Positions 1 to 7,525 of a DNA stretch of 13,637 nt are shown one piece after another (positions within the stretch are counted from its first letter, which is position 1; each line of letters opens with the position of its first letter). The stretch lies in contig DATGQI010000186.1 of the NCBI GenBank assembly GCA_035304285.1, forward strand, positions 1-13,637, in the 5' to 3' direction. Both the position numbers and the translations under genes were made by a program. This stretch comes from IDS-8 sp035304285. Its GTDB lineage: Bacteria; Pseudomonadota; Gammaproteobacteria; Steroidobacterales; Woeseiaceae. A model generated the notes under the pieces. It was not told the DNA's origin. It did no database searches and saw only the letters and a program-made list of their open reading frames with translations.

Positions 1-2187
1 GCGAGTATCGCTGCACCGGGGACCGAGGCAGTTTCGGGCGAAGGGGTGTCGGTGAACGGTGCCTATTTCCAGGTACTGCAACTTGCCCCGGCACTCGGTC
101 GCCTCATCGGGCCGCAGGACGAGCCGAGAGTGGGTGAGAGCCAGGTTGTCGTCCTGAGCTATGACTACTGGCACAACAACTTTGGCGGCGACCGTAGTGT
201 CCTGGGCAACCTCCTGACCGTGAACGGGCAACCGATGACCATCATCGGCGTAGCACCGGAAGGCTTCACCGGCACCACGATAGGGCAGCGGCCGCAGGTG
301 TTCGTGCCACTGACGATGCGCTGGCTGATGGAGCCTTATGTTCCGGCGGACAGTGACAATCGCTTGTCGTACTGGGCATACCTGTTCGCGCGGCTGAAAC
401 CCGGTGTGGACATACAGCAGGCGGAAAATTCCATCAATGTTCCTTACCGCGCAATCATCAGTGACATCGAGGTGCCGCTGAACACCGGAGGCTCTGAGCA
501 ATACATGGAGAGCTTTCGTGAAAGGACGCTGGTTCTTGAACCTGGCGCACGCGGCCAAAGCCGCACCCCCGGGAACTCGGCCATGCCGCTCACGCTGCTG
601 CTTGGGGTAACTACCCTGGTGCTCCTGATCGCCTGCGTGAACATAGCGAACCTGCTGCTCGCCCGTGGCGCAGCACGTGCCGGTGAGATGGCCGTGCGGG
701 CGTCGATGGGCGCGAGCCGCGGCCAAATGGTCGGGCAATTGCTGACAGAAGCAGCCGTCCTCGGACTGGTCGGGTGTGTGGCAAGCTTTCCCGTTGCGGC
801 GGCCACTCTTGGCATCATCGGCATGGTCGTTCCCGCCGAGGCAGCGCAGGGCATGCAGATCGGCTTGAGTGGTGCCGCGATCCTGTTCGCTATCGGCGTG
901 TCACTGGTCACCGTATTCCTGTTCGGACTGTTCCCGGCGATTGCCGCAACCCGCACGGCACCGGTCGAAGTTCTTAAAGAGCAGGCGAGCAAGCAAGCTG
1001 GTGGGCGCGGCATGGCGCGCTTCAGGCGAGGCCTCGTCACCGCCCAGATAACGTTCTCGATGGTGCTCCTGGTGCTGGCGGGCCTCTTCATCCAGAGCCT
1101 CTCCAACCTGGCGAACGCGGATCTCGGCCTGCGCACCGATCCGGTCGCAACAATGTCGGTTGCGCCGGTGCTGAGCGGGTATGAACCGCAACGGTCAGCG
1201 CAACTGTTCGAGCGCATCCAGGAGGACCTGGCCGCGCTGCCCGGAGTGGTAAGCGTTGCATCATCGATGGTGGGTGTAATCGCCGGCGACAGCTGGGGCG
1301 GCAACGTTTCGGTGCAGGGCTTCGAATCCGGGCCTGACACCGACACCGATGCACGCTACAACGCGGTCAGCGAAGGCTTCTTCCGTACATTGCAGATTCC
1401 ACTGCTGGCGGGCCGGGACTTCAGCGATGCCGACATCGCGGGGCGCCCGCGCGTCGCCATCGTCAACGAAACTTTCGCGCGCAAATTCGGATACGGCCCG
1501 GACGTGGTGGGCAAGCGCATGTCCATAGGCTCTGGCGGAGAACTGGACATCGAGATCGTCGGCCTTGCCAGGGACGCGAAGTACAGCGACGTGAAGGACG
1601 ACGTGCCGCCACAGTATTTCCTGGCGCGTCGGCAGGACGAGGAGCGGGGGTTTGTCAATTTTTACGTGCGTTCGGAACTCGCTCCTGAAGACCAGCTTGC
1701 CGCCATGTCCGGCGTGGTTTCCGCGCTGGACCCGAACCTGCCCGTCAGCAGCCTGTCGACGCTCCCGGTAGCCGTGCGCGATACGTTATTCCTCGACCGG
1801 CTGATCGGTCTCTTGTCGAGCGGCTTTGCGGTGTTGGCAACGTTGCTGGCCGCCATCGGCCTTTACGGTGTGCTTGCGTACTCCGTCACGCAGCGCATGC
1901 GGGAGCTGGGCCTTCGACAGGCGCTCGGTGCTACGCCGAATCGCCTGCTTGCTATGGTGCTGAGCCAGGTGGGGCTGATGGCTCTCATTGGGGGTGTGGC
2001 CGGCCTCGTCCTGGCGGTGCTGCTCGGGCGCGCGGCCGAGGCAATGCTGTTCGGTCTGTCGGGCTACGATCCGGCGGTACTCGCCGCGTCGGTAGCAATG
2101 CTCGGAGCTGTCGTTTTCATAGCAGGATTCCTTCCGGCGCGCCACGCAGCTCGCGTCGATCCGCTGGAGGCGCTCCGTTACGAGTAA
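1..2187 (+). CDS. ADOP-type ABC transporter permease (MacB/FtsX duplicated permease), 5' end outside window
   Basis: The reading frame is open from base 1, so the gene begins upstream; a GTG at 46 is only an internal codon. The 728 codons present start inside the first periplasmic MacB-like core domain (VNGAYFQVLQLAPALG, codons 18-33). By alignment with the next permease, about 100 N-terminal residues including the first membrane helix are missing. An FtsX domain follows with helices near codons 197-220, 249-277, 289-315 and 345-367. Then come a second periplasmic domain, with the typical FFRTLQIPLLAGRDF at about nt 1378-1422, and a terminal FtsX domain with three helices. It ends in PARHAARVDPLEALRYE, the usual ADOP tail. 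ADOP permeases are fused double permeases lacking their own ATPase; substrates are mostly unknown, and export or lipoprotein/envelope functions are inferred from MacB and LolCE. The family call is strong, the substrate unknown. Confidence 0.93.
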   Translation, partial: ASIAAPGTEAVSGEGVSVNGAYFQVLQLAPALGRLIGPQDEPRVGESQVVVLSYDYWHNNFGGDRSVLGNLLTVNGQPMTIIGVAPEGFTGTTIGQRPQVFVPLTMRWLMEPYVPADSDNRLSYWAYLFARLKPGVDIQQAENSINVPYRAIISDIEVPLNTGGSEQYMESFRERTLVLEPGARGQSRTPGNSAMPLTLLLGVTTLVLLIACVNIANLLLARGAARAGEMAVRASMGASRGQMVGQLLTEAAVLGLVGCVASFPVAAATLGIIGMVVPAEAAQGMQIGLSGAAILFAIGVSLVTVFLFGLFPAIAATRTAPVEVLKEQASKQAGGRGMARFRRGLVTAQITFSMVLLVLAGLFIQSLSNLANADLGLRTDPVATMSVAPVLSGYEPQRSAQLFERIQEDLAALPGVVSVASSMVGVIAGDSWGGNVSVQGFESGPDTDTDARYNAVSEGFFRTLQIPLLAGRDFSDADIAGRPRVAIVNETFARKFGYGPDVVGKRMSIGSGGELDIEIVGLARDAKYSDVKDDVPPQYFLARRQDEERGFVNFYVRSELAPEDQLAAMSGVVSALDPNLPVSSLSTLPVAVRDTLFLDRLIGLLSSGFAVLATLLAAIGLYGVLAYSVTQRMRELGLRQALGATPNRLLAMVLSQVGLMALIGGVAGLVLAVLLGRAAEAMLFGLSGYDPAVLAASVAMLGAVVFIAGFLPARHAARVDPLEALRYE

Positions 2188-2274
2188 CGCATCATGCCTG
2201 ACCTCGAATTCTGGATTCCACTTTCGAATTATCTCACTGACGTGACAGCTGAGGGCCGCTCCGCCCGCGGTACA

Positions 2275-2386
2275 TATCCGATTGCTCTCGAAATACCGCT
2301 GCACGCCGGGCGAAGCTTCGACGGCCGCGAAGCCGGCGCGTCGGGCGTCGAAAGTCGATCCGATAGTCGCGTTGCGCTACGAGTGA
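2275..2386 (+). pseudogene. Relic of a third ADOP permease (two fused fragments)
   Basis: The 233 bases between the two permeases hold two pieces of the same family in different frames. Frame 1 at 2275-2322 reads YPIALEIPLHAGRSFD, matching without gaps the conserved YFxxLxIPLxxGRxF segment of the second periplasmic domain (compare YFETLRIPLLRGRTF in the downstream permease). Frame 2 at about 2327-2386 reads KPARRASKVDPIVALRYE and stops at TGA, which is the standard ADOP C-terminus. In an intact gene these segments lie roughly 240 residues apart, so an internal deletion of about 0.7 kb plus a frameshift is implied, together with loss of the 5' part. A short ATG-initiated ORF at 2194-2424 covers the first fragment, but I do not regard it as a gene. 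Confidence 0.8.
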
Positions 2387-2420
2387 CCGCCATGTTCAAC
2401 CTTTCTCCGGGTCAGGATCG

Positions 2421-4862
2421 ATGAACACATTGTGGCAGGACCTGCGATACGCGGCGAGGACGCTCAGCAAAAGCCCGGGGTTTGCCTCGGTCGCAATAGT
2501 CACTCTGGCACTGGGAATCGGTGCAAACACGGCGATCTTCAGTGTTGTCAGTAGCGTGCTTCTGCAACCTCTGCCATACCAAAACGGCGAGCGGCTGGTG
2601 CGCATCCAGCAGAGCTTGCATTCAACGCGTGGCGGTGCAGCCTTGAACCTGCAGGTCTCGATTCCCGAGCTGAAGGACTATGAGCAGCGAAGTCGCGCAC
2701 TGGACGGTGTCGCCGAATACCACTCATTGTGGTTCACGTTGCTCGACCGTGGCGAACCGGAAAGGGTGCAATCGGGGATCGTTTCGTCGAACTATTTCGA
2801 ACTTATGGGCATTCACCCCATTCTCGGTCAAACCTTTCCCGTCGCTGGCGACCCTGCGGGGGCGGAGCCTGTTCTTCTACTGAGCCACGAGTTCTGGGAA
2901 TCACATTTCGCTGGCGATGCGAACGTGATCGGGAGAACGGTGGAAATGAACGACCGGATTCATACGATCATCGGCGTCCTTCCCCGTAACCTTCCGCAAT
3001 ACCCGGGCACCAATGACGTATGGATGCCCTGGCACGCGTGCCCGTTTCGCAGCGGTGATCACTGGGCGGAGAAGCGGGACATGCGGACCGTCACCGCCTT
3101 CGCACGAGTCGCTTCGGAAGCCACGCTCGTCCAGGCACGGGACGACGTGGAGCGCATTGCGACGGAGATGCAGACGGAGCATCCCGAGGCGTATCCGGAC
3201 GATGCTGCTCTCGCCGCGACCCTTGTTACGCTTCGACAGGAGCTCGCCGGCAACGCCGGCCCCGTCTTTCTCACCCTGCTTGCTATGGCGGGCTTCATCC
3301 TGCTCATTGCCTGCGCCAATGTGACGAACCTGACGCTCGCCCGGATGACCGGACGCGAGCAGGAGTTTTCGGTTCGCTCTGCCCTCGGGGCAGGACAGGG
3401 GCGTTTGGTTCGGCAGCTCGTGACCGAAAGCAGCTTGCTTGCACTCGCCGGAGGAGCAGTCGGACTCCTGATGGCGTACAACATCGTCGATGCGTTCTCC
3501 GCCTTCGCGGCCCGCTTTACGCCGCGCGCCACAGAGATCGAAGTCGACGGCTGGCTCCTACTGTTCACGCTCGGCGTTTCCTTTGCAGTCGGCGTAATTG
3601 TGGGTCTCGTTTCCTGCCTCACGTATGCCAGAAAACTTTTGGGCGCTGCTATCCAGGTCGGACGAGGTTCAACGGCCGGCATGGAGCGGCAGCGAGCCAG
3701 GAAGCTCTTGGTCGTGTCCCAGCTTGCAGTCACGTTCGTTCTGCTGGTTGGCGCCGGGCTGATGCTGCACAGTATTGTCAAGCTGCAACAAGTGGATCCT
3801 GGATTCAGCCCTGAGAACGTATTGACGATGCAAATCGACCTGGACTGGTCCGCCTGGTCCGGGGATTCCGAACGGCGGCAGTTCTATCGCTCGCTGCTCG
3901 AGCGAACCCGCAACCTCCACGGCGTCCTTTCCGTAGCACTGGCGGGTACTATTCCTCTTGAAGGTGGACTCCCGAACACAGCGTTCCGGATCGAAGGGAT
4001 GCCTGTACCCGAAGATGGCACAGGACCAAGGACGGACGTGCAGACCGTCAGCCCGGGATATTTCGAGACGCTTCGGATCCCGCTGCTTCGCGGACGGACG
4101 TTCACCGACTTCGATCACGACGAAGCAGTTGATGTAGCCGTGGTCAACCAATCCGTAGCGCGACGGTACTGGGCCGAGGCCGATCCCGTCGGCACCCGCA
4201 TTTCTGCCGACGGAGAGCAGTGGTTCACGGTCATCGGAGTGGTCGGGGATGTAAAGCAGGAAGGACTCGAGGAAGAATTTCCGGACCAGGTGTATACGTC
4301 GCTCGCTCAGAACACCCCGCTCGGAATCAACTTCCTGATCCGCACCGGCGGAAACCCGATGGGTATCGCTCGGGAAGCCACAGCGGTCGTCCATTCCATC
4401 GACGCGAGGCAACCTGTTGCTTTCGTCCGTACCATGGAACAGGTGAGAAGCGAAAGCATCGCAGCGCCACGGCTCGTCGCCCTTCTCCTTGCTATTTTCG
4501 CCGCCCTGGCGCTTACGATCTCGATTGCGGGCGTCGTGGGACTCATTGCATACACGGTCAGCCGGAGGACGCGCGAACTCGGTATCAGGCTGGCGCTTGG
4601 AGCGCCAAAGGGATCGATTCTCTGGATGGTTGTCCGTCAGGGTGTAGTAGTGGTACTGGTCGGCCTTGGCGCAGGAATGATCGCTGCGTTGGCGCTGACC
4701 CGGTTCATCCGGAGCTGGCTGTACGACGTCGCGCCGACCGACCCGCTGACATTCCTTCTGATTTCGCTCGTTTTTGCGGCGACGGCCGTAGTGGCCGCAT
4801 ACGTCCCGGCCCGCCGCGCAGCCCGGGTCGACCCAATGACGGCGCTGCGGGCGGCTGACTGA
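2421..4862 (+). CDS. ADOP-type ABC transporter permease (MacB/FtsX duplicated permease), complete
   Basis: This is a complete 813-residue inner-membrane permease, normal length for the family. The N-terminus (DLRYAARTLSKSPGF, then LALGIGANTAIFSVV) is the ADOP/MacB signature with a membrane helix at about 21-48. Order: periplasmic MacB-like domain (about 50-275), FtsX domain with helices near 282-306, 333-355, 377-403 and 428-450, second periplasmic domain (about 455-680, GYFETLRIPLLRGRTF at 546-561), second FtsX domain with helices near 685-712, 735-760 and 773-795, and the tail PARRAARVDPMTALRAAD. Eight helices fit the duplicated layout. A modest AGGA precedes the ATG at short spacing. It lies in tandem with a sister permease and a relic copy, suggesting local duplication. 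No ATPase is fused; the nearest is at 5311. Substrate unknown. Confidence 0.95.
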   Translation: MNTLWQDLRYAARTLSKSPGFASVAIVTLALGIGANTAIFSVVSSVLLQPLPYQNGERLVRIQQSLHSTRGGAALNLQVSIPELKDYEQRSRALDGVAEYHSLWFTLLDRGEPERVQSGIVSSNYFELMGIHPILGQTFPVAGDPAGAEPVLLLSHEFWESHFAGDANVIGRTVEMNDRIHTIIGVLPRNLPQYPGTNDVWMPWHACPFRSGDHWAEKRDMRTVTAFARVASEATLVQARDDVERIATEMQTEHPEAYPDDAALAATLVTLRQELAGNAGPVFLTLLAMAGFILLIACANVTNLTLARMTGREQEFSVRSALGAGQGRLVRQLVTESSLLALAGGAVGLLMAYNIVDAFSAFAARFTPRATEIEVDGWLLLFTLGVSFAVGVIVGLVSCLTYARKLLGAAIQVGRGSTAGMERQRARKLLVVSQLAVTFVLLVGAGLMLHSIVKLQQVDPGFSPENVLTMQIDLDWSAWSGDSERRQFYRSLLERTRNLHGVLSVALAGTIPLEGGLPNTAFRIEGMPVPEDGTGPRTDVQTVSPGYFETLRIPLLRGRTFTDFDHDEAVDVAVVNQSVARRYWAEADPVGTRISADGEQWFTVIGVVGDVKQEGLEEEFPDQVYTSLAQNTPLGINFLIRTGGNPMGIAREATAVVHSIDARQPVAFVRTMEQVRSESIAAPRLVALLLAIFAALALTISIAGVVGLIAYTVSRRTRELGIRLALGAPKGSILWMVVRQGVVVVLVGLGAGMIAALALTRFIRSWLYDVAPTDPLTFLLISLVFAATAVVAAYVPARRAARVDPMTALRAAD

Positions 4863-4904
4863 AGGCTCTCTTCTTTTCCGACCATCACTTGACGGTATAG
4901 ACAT

Positions 4905-5288
4905 GTGAAACTACAACAGCTCCGCTACCTCATTGCGATTGCCGACAATGGATTGAATATCACGGCGGCTGCAAACCTCCTCTACACATCGCAGCCGGGT
5001 GTCAGCAAGCAGCTTCGCTTGCTCGAAGAGGAACTCGGCGTACAACTGTTCGTGCGGCACGGACGGAGCCTGGCCGCGATCACTAGGGTAGGTGAAAGAA
5101 CCCTCGCTCACGCCAGGGTGATCATGCGCGAGATCGCCGGTATTCGCGCGCTGGCGCGGGGCCTGGTAGATGAGGCGCAGGCGGACCTCGATGAGCCGCT
5201 GAACGACAGGCTGCACTTGCTCGGGTCACGTTTCGACAACCCGGCAACGCGTCGCATTCCGGCCACTCTCGGAAAACGCCGTTTCTGA
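4905..5288 (+). pseudogene. CysB-like LysR regulator truncated to its DNA-binding domain
   Basis: The first ~94 residues match the N-terminus of CysB/Cbl: MKLQQLRYLIAIADNGLNIT, then LYTSQPGVSKQLRLLEEELG, then the linker helix through about residue 90. CysB proteins are about 320 residues, with a sulfur-metabolite-binding domain after the winged helix; here that domain is absent. From about residue 95 (nt ~5187) the sequence (ending PATLGKRRF) no longer resembles the family and the frame stops after 127 residues. The start is GTG at 4905, chosen because it gives the canonical MKLQQLRY; no clear Shine-Dalgarno is seen. The junction looks like a deletion endpoint rather than a simple stop mutation, because no effector-domain remnant was recognised downstream. 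The product could still bind DNA as a constitutive or dominant-negative regulator, but a decaying gene is more likely. Confidence 0.7.
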
Positions 5289-5310
5289 CGAACGGCAACA
5301 AGGAATGCAG

Positions 5311-5976
5311 ATGCTCATACGTTTGAACAACATCGAGAAGTCGGTACCCCAGGGAGACAATCGGCTGTACCTGTTGCGGCAGATTACGCTGGAAGTGCCG
5401 GAGGGGGATTTCGTGACGTTCATGGGACCTTCGGGTGCAGGCAAGAGTACGCTGCTGTCGATCCTCGGGCTGCTGGATTCCGACTGGAAAGGCGAGTACG
5501 AGCTGGCCGGTACGGCTGTGCACAAGTTGCCACACAAAAAGCGGCAGGCGCTGGCGCGCGACCACGTCGGTTTCATCTTCCAGCACTACCACCTGCTGGA
5601 CGACATGACGGTGTATGAAAACCTGGAGTTGCCGCTGACCTATCGCAACATGAAAACGGCTGAACGCCAGGCGCGCGTCGCCGACATCCTCGACCGCTTC
5701 AACATCGTCGGCAAGAAGGACCTGTACCCGCGCCAGCTATCCGGTGGACAACAGCAGCTTGTAGCAGTCGGACGGGCAGTTATTACCCGGCCAAACCTCA
5801 TCCTCGCGGACGAGCCGACCGGGGCACTGCATTCCAACCAGGGAAAAATGATCATGGAGATGCTCGAGGAACTGAACGACGAGGGCACGACCATCATCCA
5901 GGTCACGCACAACGAGAGCAACGCCGCATATGGCAACCGTACCCTACAGTTGTTCGACGGCTGGCTTTCAACGTGA
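5311..5976 (+). CDS. ABC transporter ATP-binding protein (MacB/LolD-like subfamily)
   Basis: A cytoplasmic ATPase of about 221 residues expected to drive an FtsX/MacB-type permease. Numbering is from ATG 5311, which has AAGGA at 5300-5304 with good spacing; an in-frame ATG at 5305 abuts that motif and is less likely. Visible motifs: Walker A GPSGAGKST (39-47), Q-loop FIFQHYHLLDDMTVYENL (Q91), signature LSGGQ (143-147), Walker B LILADE (163-168) and H-loop VTHNES (H200). Two positions differ from classic MacB/LolD: the Arg after LSGGQQQ is Leu, and the D-loop Asp of GALDS is His (GALHS). From memory both recur in a subfamily encoded beside NtrC-type regulators, so I read them as subfamily traits rather than decay. 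It lies 51 bases upstream of the response regulator and probably belongs to the same transcription unit. No HlyD-type adaptor or short permease adjoins it. Confidence 0.93.
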   Translation: MLIRLNNIEKSVPQGDNRLYLLRQITLEVPEGDFVTFMGPSGAGKSTLLSILGLLDSDWKGEYELAGTAVHKLPHKKRQALARDHVGFIFQHYHLLDDMTVYENLELPLTYRNMKTAERQARVADILDRFNIVGKKDLYPRQLSGGQQQLVAVGRAVITRPNLILADEPTGALHSNQGKMIMEMLEELNDEGTTIIQVTHNESNAAYGNRTLQLFDGWLST

Positions 5977-6027
5977 GGTGCGAAAGCGCGTGCTAAGCTG
6001 GCGTGCAATGCTGTGGGAAGCGAGTAC

Positions 6028-7392
6028 ATGAACGATAGCCGCGGGTTGTCGCGGATTCTCATCGCCGATGATCAGTGCGACGTGCTTGGGGCGCTACAGC
6101 TGCTGTTGAAAGGCGAGCCGTTTGCCGTCGAAACGGCTGCATCGCCTGCAGCGGTGCTTGCGGCCGTCGGCAAGAGCGCCTTCGACGCGTTGCTCATAGA
6201 CCTTAATTACACGCGCGACACAACCTCGGGACAGGAGGGGCTGGACCTCCTGAAGACGGTGCGGCAGCTCGAGCCGGAGTTGCCGGTCATCGTCATGACG
6301 GCGTGGGGCACGGTGGACATCGCGGTCGCAGCGATGCGCGAGGGCGCGAGCGACTTCATCGAGAAGCCCTGGGATAACCAGCGCCTGCTGTCCGTGCTGC
6401 GTAACCAGGTGGAACTGGGACGTGCGCTGAGGCTTGCCCGCCGGCTGCAGGCGGAAAAGGACCTGCTGCATGCCGCGGACGGCGACTTCATCGCCGAGTC
6501 GGCTGCGATGCAGCCGGTCTTGCAGCTCGTTGGCCGAATAGCGCCGTCGGACGCAAATATCCTCATTACGGGGGAGGCGGGCGTCGGCAAGGGCGAACTC
6601 GCCAGGTTGATTCACGCCCGCTCCAAGCGAAGCAGCAACGCATTCATCAGCGTGAACATGGGCGGCATCGCCGACAGCATTTTCGAGTCGGAGATGTTCG
6701 GCCACGTGCGCGGCGCATTCACCGATGCGAAGAGCGACCGGATCGGCCGTTTCGAACTTGCCGACGGCGGTACTCTGTTTCTCGATGAGATCGCCTGCCT
6801 GCCGTTCAACCTCCAGGGTAAGCTTCTGCGTGTGCTCGAGTCCGGTGATTACGAGCCCGTGGGTTCGTCCCGCACACGGCAGGCGAACGTGCGCGTGATC
6901 TCTGCAACCAACGGAAACCTGGGTGCGATGATCAGCGACGGTGCGTTCCGCGACGATCTGCTGTTTCGCCTCAACACCGTGGAACTTCGCCTGCCGCCGT
7001 TGCGCGAGCGGCGCGAAGACATCATGCTGCTTGCCGCAAGGTTTCTCGATATCTACACACGCAAGTACGGCCGGGATTCGGGCGGTTTCGCTCGGGATGC
7101 GGCACAGGCGTTGTTGCGCTACCCATGGCCGGGGAATGTGCGGGAACTGTCGCACGTCGTGGAGCGCGCCGTGCTGATCGGCGGTCCGCAGCTCCAGGCG
7201 GGCGACCTGATGCTGGAGCGCCGCGCCGTTAACGACAGTGCCGCACTCAAGCAACTAAAGCTCGAGGAAGCCGAGGAGTTATTGATTCGCAACGCGCTGG
7301 ATCGCTGCGGCGGTAACGTGCAAGCCGCCGCCGAACAGCTGGGCTTGAGCCGAAGCGCGTTGTACCGCCGCATGGAAAAATACGGCACGTAA
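6028..7392 (+). CDS. Sigma-54-type response regulator (NtrC family, REC-AAA+-Fis HTH)
   Basis: A 454-residue cytoplasmic activator. ATG 6028 is preferred because GGGAAG (6015-6020) lies just upstream; a GTG at 6013 would add five residues. The receiver domain (about 8-125) has the acidic pair D14-D15, phospho-acceptor D58 in LIDLNYTRD, T91 and K113. The AAA+ domain (about 150-380) has Walker A GEAGVGKGE (182-190), Walker B LFLDE (250-254) and a sensor/R-finger region FRDDLLFRL. The sigma-54 loop reads GAFTDA (229-234) instead of GAFTGA. A Fis-type helix-turn-helix (GGNVQAAAEQLGLSRSALYRR) ends the protein. With the downstream kinase it forms a two-component pair probably controlling the linked transporter. 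No convincing -24/-12 promoter was found in the window, so its targets may lie elsewhere. Confidence 0.94.
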   Translation: MNDSRGLSRILIADDQCDVLGALQLLLKGEPFAVETAASPAAVLAAVGKSAFDALLIDLNYTRDTTSGQEGLDLLKTVRQLEPELPVIVMTAWGTVDIAVAAMREGASDFIEKPWDNQRLLSVLRNQVELGRALRLARRLQAEKDLLHAADGDFIAESAAMQPVLQLVGRIAPSDANILITGEAGVGKGELARLIHARSKRSSNAFISVNMGGIADSIFESEMFGHVRGAFTDAKSDRIGRFELADGGTLFLDEIACLPFNLQGKLLRVLESGDYEPVGSSRTRQANVRVISATNGNLGAMISDGAFRDDLLFRLNTVELRLPPLRERREDIMLLAARFLDIYTRKYGRDSGGFARDAAQALLRYPWPGNVRELSHVVERAVLIGGPQLQAGDLMLERRAVNDSAALKQLKLEEAEELLIRNALDRCGGNVQAAAEQLGLSRSALYRRMEKYGT

Positions 7393-7420
7393 CGCAGCGC
7401 AGGTTACGGAATAGAAGCCT

Positions 7421-7445
7421 TTAGGAGCCCGCCACGCGGGCGAGT
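7421..7445. repeat. REP-like palindrome, copy A
   Basis: GCCCGC (7427-7432), a 3-base loop, then GCGGGC (7436-7441) form a perfect 6-bp inverted repeat preceded by TTAGGA. The arrangement TAGGAGCCCGCC...GCGGGCGA resembles intergenic REP elements of gammaproteobacteria. The copy at 11793 shares the left arm. It lies in the 133-base gap between the response regulator and kinase genes. There is no T-run, so it is not a typical intrinsic terminator, but it could affect read-through or mRNA ends. Confidence 0.55.
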
Positions 7446-7525
7446 GCGATGCGCCGGCCAAGAACGTATACGAAGCGGCTTGCGCAAGGGACAATGCGCG
7501 TGACATCAACCCAAAAAATTCGCTG

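Noticed and set aside
2194..2424. 76-codon ATG-initiated ORF between the two permeases.
   Set aside because: Only its central part resembles a permease fragment and the family C-terminus continues in another frame, so it is better explained as a pseudogene relic.
3669..4904. 411-codon minus-strand open frame opposite the second permease.
   Set aside because: It lies antisense to a clearly conserved permease and its translation is rich in Arg/Ser/Pro without any domain; it is a GC-driven shadow frame.
5977..6027. Possible sigma-54 promoter (CTGGCGTGCAATGC) before the response regulator.
   Set aside because: The required GG-N10-GC spacing is not met and the TTGC half is absent.
6094..7254. 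386-codon minus-strand open frame opposite the response regulator.
   Set aside because: It is antisense to an intact NtrC-type gene with all motifs present and shows no recognisable protein features.
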